A stretch of 64,000 nt of DNA. Source: Anastatus disparis. Taxonomy: Eukaryota > Arthropoda > Insecta > Hymenoptera > Eupelmidae. The stretch lies in the NCBI GenBank assembly GCA_017163975.1, contig JAFFSR010000221.1, positions 2,294,001-2,358,000 on the forward strand, read 5' to 3'. Of the stretch, positions 60,301 to 64,000 are shown one piece after another (position 1 is the stretch's first letter; every line of letters begins with the position of its first letter). The notes beneath the pieces were generated by a model. The model saw only the letters and a program-made list of their open reading frames with translations. It searched no databases and had not been told where the DNA came from. The translations under genes were made by a program, and so were the position numbers.

Positions 60301-63200
60301 GAATTATATGCCAGGGGAGATTACCTGATAATTTGAATGAAATTTTTACTGAGTAAACGGTCTTCAACGTTCACTGCTATACAAACTTTTTTAGTTGTAC
60401 ATTACTACTTTCTTAAACGTCTATTACGTATTTGAATATGCGCTTATATCATCTGTGACAGTTAAATGTTTAGAGCCAGGGGAATTATCGTAGAAAAGGT
60501 AACTTAGCTTTCATAAGTGAAATGATGTTTACACGTAAACAAAAATGTATTCTATGATCAACAAAGCAATCTTTTAGCGAAATAAACATATAATAACAAT
60601 ATTTCCATGTGATAGGAATAGCTTATATTTTCATAAGATTCAAATATAACATTTTTTATTATTATTGCTTTTTATCTATGAAAAAATATACATTTTTTTT
60701 ATAATAACAGAGGGTCCAAGAAAATATTTTTTTTTCAACCATTCTGCTGAAATGTATGTACGGATGGAAAAAAATATTTTTCGATCTTTCAGAAGTATTA
60801 ATTCATCTATCCTGTATCTTTACAACGTTTAAAAAAAATTTTATATATGATTACAGACAGGGGAGATTACTTTTTATACTTTTTAAGGGTCCCTACAAAA
60901 GCTACATTGAAATTAGCGATAAAAAAGTCAACGGATCATAAAGTTACAAGCTGAAAGTATATGAAAAATTTGTGGTTAATAATATTTGAACCTTGTATTG
61001 ATAGTCTATTAAGCGATTACATGTGATTACCCGTTAGAATAGAATCACCCATATACACAAAATCTCATTCGTGAATTAGATAAACAAGAATTTTGTTACT
61101 TGCAAAAAAAATGCATGGTATTAATATAGACACTTCTCAAAATGAAGGCAAATTTTAAAAAAATGATTTAAAATAGATACTATCTATATGTACATAACAT
61201 TTAAACGTTTTTTTCTTTTTCAACGAATAAAATGTGTTTAAGCTCAAATCTTATATGATTGTATAACTGATTTGTGTCCACTCCATCGATATAATGCAAT
61301 TAATATTCTTGTATTGTATCATTAAATAATAAAATTGTAATAATTACAAACATTTTTATTTTAATATTTTTTGTAAATGTAGTGTATTTCAATATTTAAT
61401 TTTTATTATATATTATTTTTGTAAAAAAAAATAAAGTTATTATGATAAAAAATTTCTTTGTAAAGATAAGTACATAAAAATACTTATAATATGCATAGCA
61501 TTTTTAATTATACGCAGTTTTTGGAATAGCTAAATATTTAATCATTCGAGTGTTTTATATATTTTACTTAATTTTATTTATAAGTACCTATATAATAATT
61601 ATTAAATGTGTTATTATAAATATTATCTTAATTATATATTTATTTTTATAAAAAATCAAAAGCTAATTTAAGATGACTGATAGCTTAAGTTAGTTAAGTT
61701 CCTCAACTAATAAATTAATAGCGACAGAAAATAGCGAGCGTGTACACAAAAATTACTGATTGGTGAGTATAAAAGCAATGCCAACCTCCTGATAAATTTG
61801 ATAATTATAATAATGCGTTAAAATAGCATTCATACACGTTCAGAATTTTAATGAACAACTGTAAATAAATAACTTAACAATTGTTGAATTTATTTATTGT
61901 AAAATGTTAAAGGAGTTAGTTTTAACGAAGAGAAATGTTTATTTTATGTCTGCAATAATTGCATTGTATATAAAAATATCTTCCATACATTTTTTTACAT
62001 CTTATATTACTACATAAAAATAATTTATAGAAAAAAAGATAAAATATTTAAACTTAAATAAATTATATTTACTCTAAAATAAATGTTTCGAAGGTCTGAA
62101 CCCTTAATTTAAAAAAATTTTTGGTTTTACTGTGAATTTTACCAATAAATTTTGTAAATTTATAAAACCTTGCATACACGAATAAAAATTAATTCTTTAT
62201 AATAATAATTCAAATAAACATTATCAAGACGTAAATAATGATATATTGAATAGTTATAGTGATTAATTTGATAAATATTCTATTCAAACACATAATTCAC
62301 ACATATTTATTAATTTAGTAATTCTAAATTAATATACACTTTGATAAAAATCTATCTCCAAAATATATTACAATGTTGTCACGCTATTCACTGACAGCAA
62401 TTTTCGAACACATGCTGAGTATCCTCTTACAAATTTGGCATTAAATTAAAAATTTGACGAAAAATTTATTAAAATTAAAATTTATTTTGTGAATGAAGAA
62501 TAATGTAGTTTATTAATAATATTTTAACAAATAAATTTTTTTATGTTTATTTGAACATTGAAGCGCGCTTTCGTTTAAAGGATAAACTTTCTTCATTTTT
62601 AAAAATTTTGCTTGAAGTAAATACAAATACCCAAAATTATAATTTAAAATTATAAATTTTTGATGAATTTAATATTTAACTAACTACATAATTAATATAG
62701 CTAGTTGAATGTTAAATTCTGCATGTGAAAAATTAATTTAACAAAATAGTTTTAATGTTTTGACAAAATTAAACAGTCATTTTCTCGAAATTTTTAATTC
62801 AACTGGTAAATTAAAAATTTTAGATATATTATTAAAAATAATCATTTTATAACTTTTGACAATAAACAATTGAAAAATTCCATCCTTTATCTATCATTAC
62901 GAAAAATTCAAAATATGCCCTGAAAATTGCAAATTAAAATTCCTCGTGCATATCCAATCAATAATTTTAAAGAATGATGTGTCAATATCTCGTTTGAATC
63001 ACGCCCAACTTGCAATAACTTTTTCCAATAATCGCACCCTTCAAGAATCTTCCCCTCATCATCCAAACTACTTTCATATATTATACTCAACAAAAGAAAA
63101 TTTATCCAGAAGAAAGAAAAAAACAAATCATCAACAAACTCCTCCGAAAATTAAACAACGTTCTCGCTTATACGCTTATGGTCCGAGCATGAATCTTTAA
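60301..63200. other. AT-rich DNA, no gene seen
   Basis: About 2.9 kb of strongly A/T-biased DNA with only short frames. Confidence 0.35.
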
Positions 63201-63800
63201 AATATAAATTTTCGATGTTTAAAAATTATCAATACAATGATTTTATATAAATGTATGTATTGTAGGTTGAACGTTCAGTGGGTCATCGTCGCGCGCACGC
63301 GTTCTTTACAAAACTACCATGTTTGTCAAGTAAGACCCAATTCTCGATCGACCAATAAAATTTCTTTTATAGCTCTAACCGTCCGTATTCGAATATTCGA
63401 ACAGCATGTTCGATTATATATTATATCTTAATATCACTTATACACCATGCATAATTTTTATATAAAAAATTTAGATTTTTTTCTGATCGATTCCCAACCC
63501 TAAATTCATAGTTACGGACAACTTTTCCAAATAAGGATATCCTAAGATCGATGACGAATGTTCGCATTAGGCCTGCTACAAATACGCTCAGCGGTCAATA
63601 TCCTCGCGAGGCGCACGAGGAAGAAAAATTTATGCCGCGTGGTGCCATCATCTTGTAGTCCTCATAGATTTTTGGACGTGCAAAGTGTACAACAGTCGCA
63701 CGCGCAACTCTTTTCTTACACTTTTACACACGTGGGTGTACATATATATATACATATATTATACCCTCAAGTGGTACGAATAATGAACGTCATTTATATT
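63201..63800. promoter_or_regulatory. GC-richer patch, possible promoter or gene start beyond the window
   Basis: CGTCGCGCGCACGCG near 63287, CGCGAGGCGCACGAGG near 63606 and GCCGCGTGGTG near 63630 stand out from neighbouring DNA, like the promoter region at 42-43.4 kb. No coding exon is recognised. Confidence 0.25.
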
Positions 63801-64000
63801 TAATGTCAAAAGTTTATATATACTTTTTATTTCTTTGACCAATTGTTGTTTTTAACTTATTTGTGAGAAATAATAATTTATTGACACAAAGTACTCTATG
63901 ATTATGAAAGTAAAGTTATAAACTAAGAAAAGATATACACAATGCAATGACGTAGTTCATTGTTATTTTTTTTCCGATTTTGTCATTATGTTCAAGCAGG

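Noticed and set aside
62908..63126. Minus-strand frame with YWKKLLQVGRDSNEIL
   Set aside because: Looks vaguely protein-like but has no splice context or recognised motif, and an overlapping frame of similar length exists on the other strand.
1..64000. CRISPR array, bacterial operon or viral gene cluster
   Set aside because: The window is eukaryotic with spliced genes; the regular repeats are homeodomain exons, SINEs and a 270-base satellite, and I saw no viral protein motifs.

Overview
This is an AT-rich eukaryotic window. GT-AG introns, introns as short as about 60 bases, tRNA-derived SINEs, small foldback elements and the orthologues present all point to an insect; a hymenopteran is my guess but the sequence does not prove it. 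Every confident protein-coding gene lies on the minus strand.

Bases 1-13.1 kb hold the most unusual locus. A segment of several kb is present twice in tandem (about 1-8.32 kb and 8.77-13.11 kb), and each copy carries a gene for a divergent paired-like (Otx/bicoid-type) homeodomain protein. The right-hand copy (8991-10721) reads as four exons, 411 aa and two homeodomains. The left-hand copy (225-5922) has been amplified internally by nested tandem repeats with periods of 635 and 1991 bases. All its exons are open and all internal junctions are phase 1, so a single 14-exon reading frame of 1218 codons with eight homeodomains can be assembled. Three of these have Lys at position 50. Five have Gln50 because of one AAA to CAA change relative to the right-hand copy. 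The C-terminal tail occurs only once, in the last exon.

From 13.1 to 36.6 kb I see no convincing gene. The stretch holds SINE copies or fragments, foldback/TIR elements and low-complexity AT DNA. At 36592-40132 is a complete seven-exon exostosin gene (EXT1/tout-velu orthologue, 713 aa), a Golgi heparan sulfate polymerase subunit; a CpG-richer region at 42-43.4 kb is its likely promoter. At 46167-50870 is a complete six-exon adenylosuccinate synthetase gene (455 aa, purine synthesis). Its last intron contains two adjacent long hairpins, and its first intron contains a TIR-element relic. These two housekeeping-type genes are independent of each other and of the homeobox locus.

From 52.3 to 54.9 kb is a tandem array of about nine units of roughly 270 bases, followed by foldback elements at 55.9, 57.3 and 58.1 kb. 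A probable terminal exon of an unrecognised plus-strand gene lies at 59147-59401. The rest to 64 kb is AT-rich without a gene I can support, apart from a GC-richer patch near 63.2-63.8 kb.

The recurrent small repeat is a tRNA-derived SINE with a conserved 3' end that can fold back on itself.
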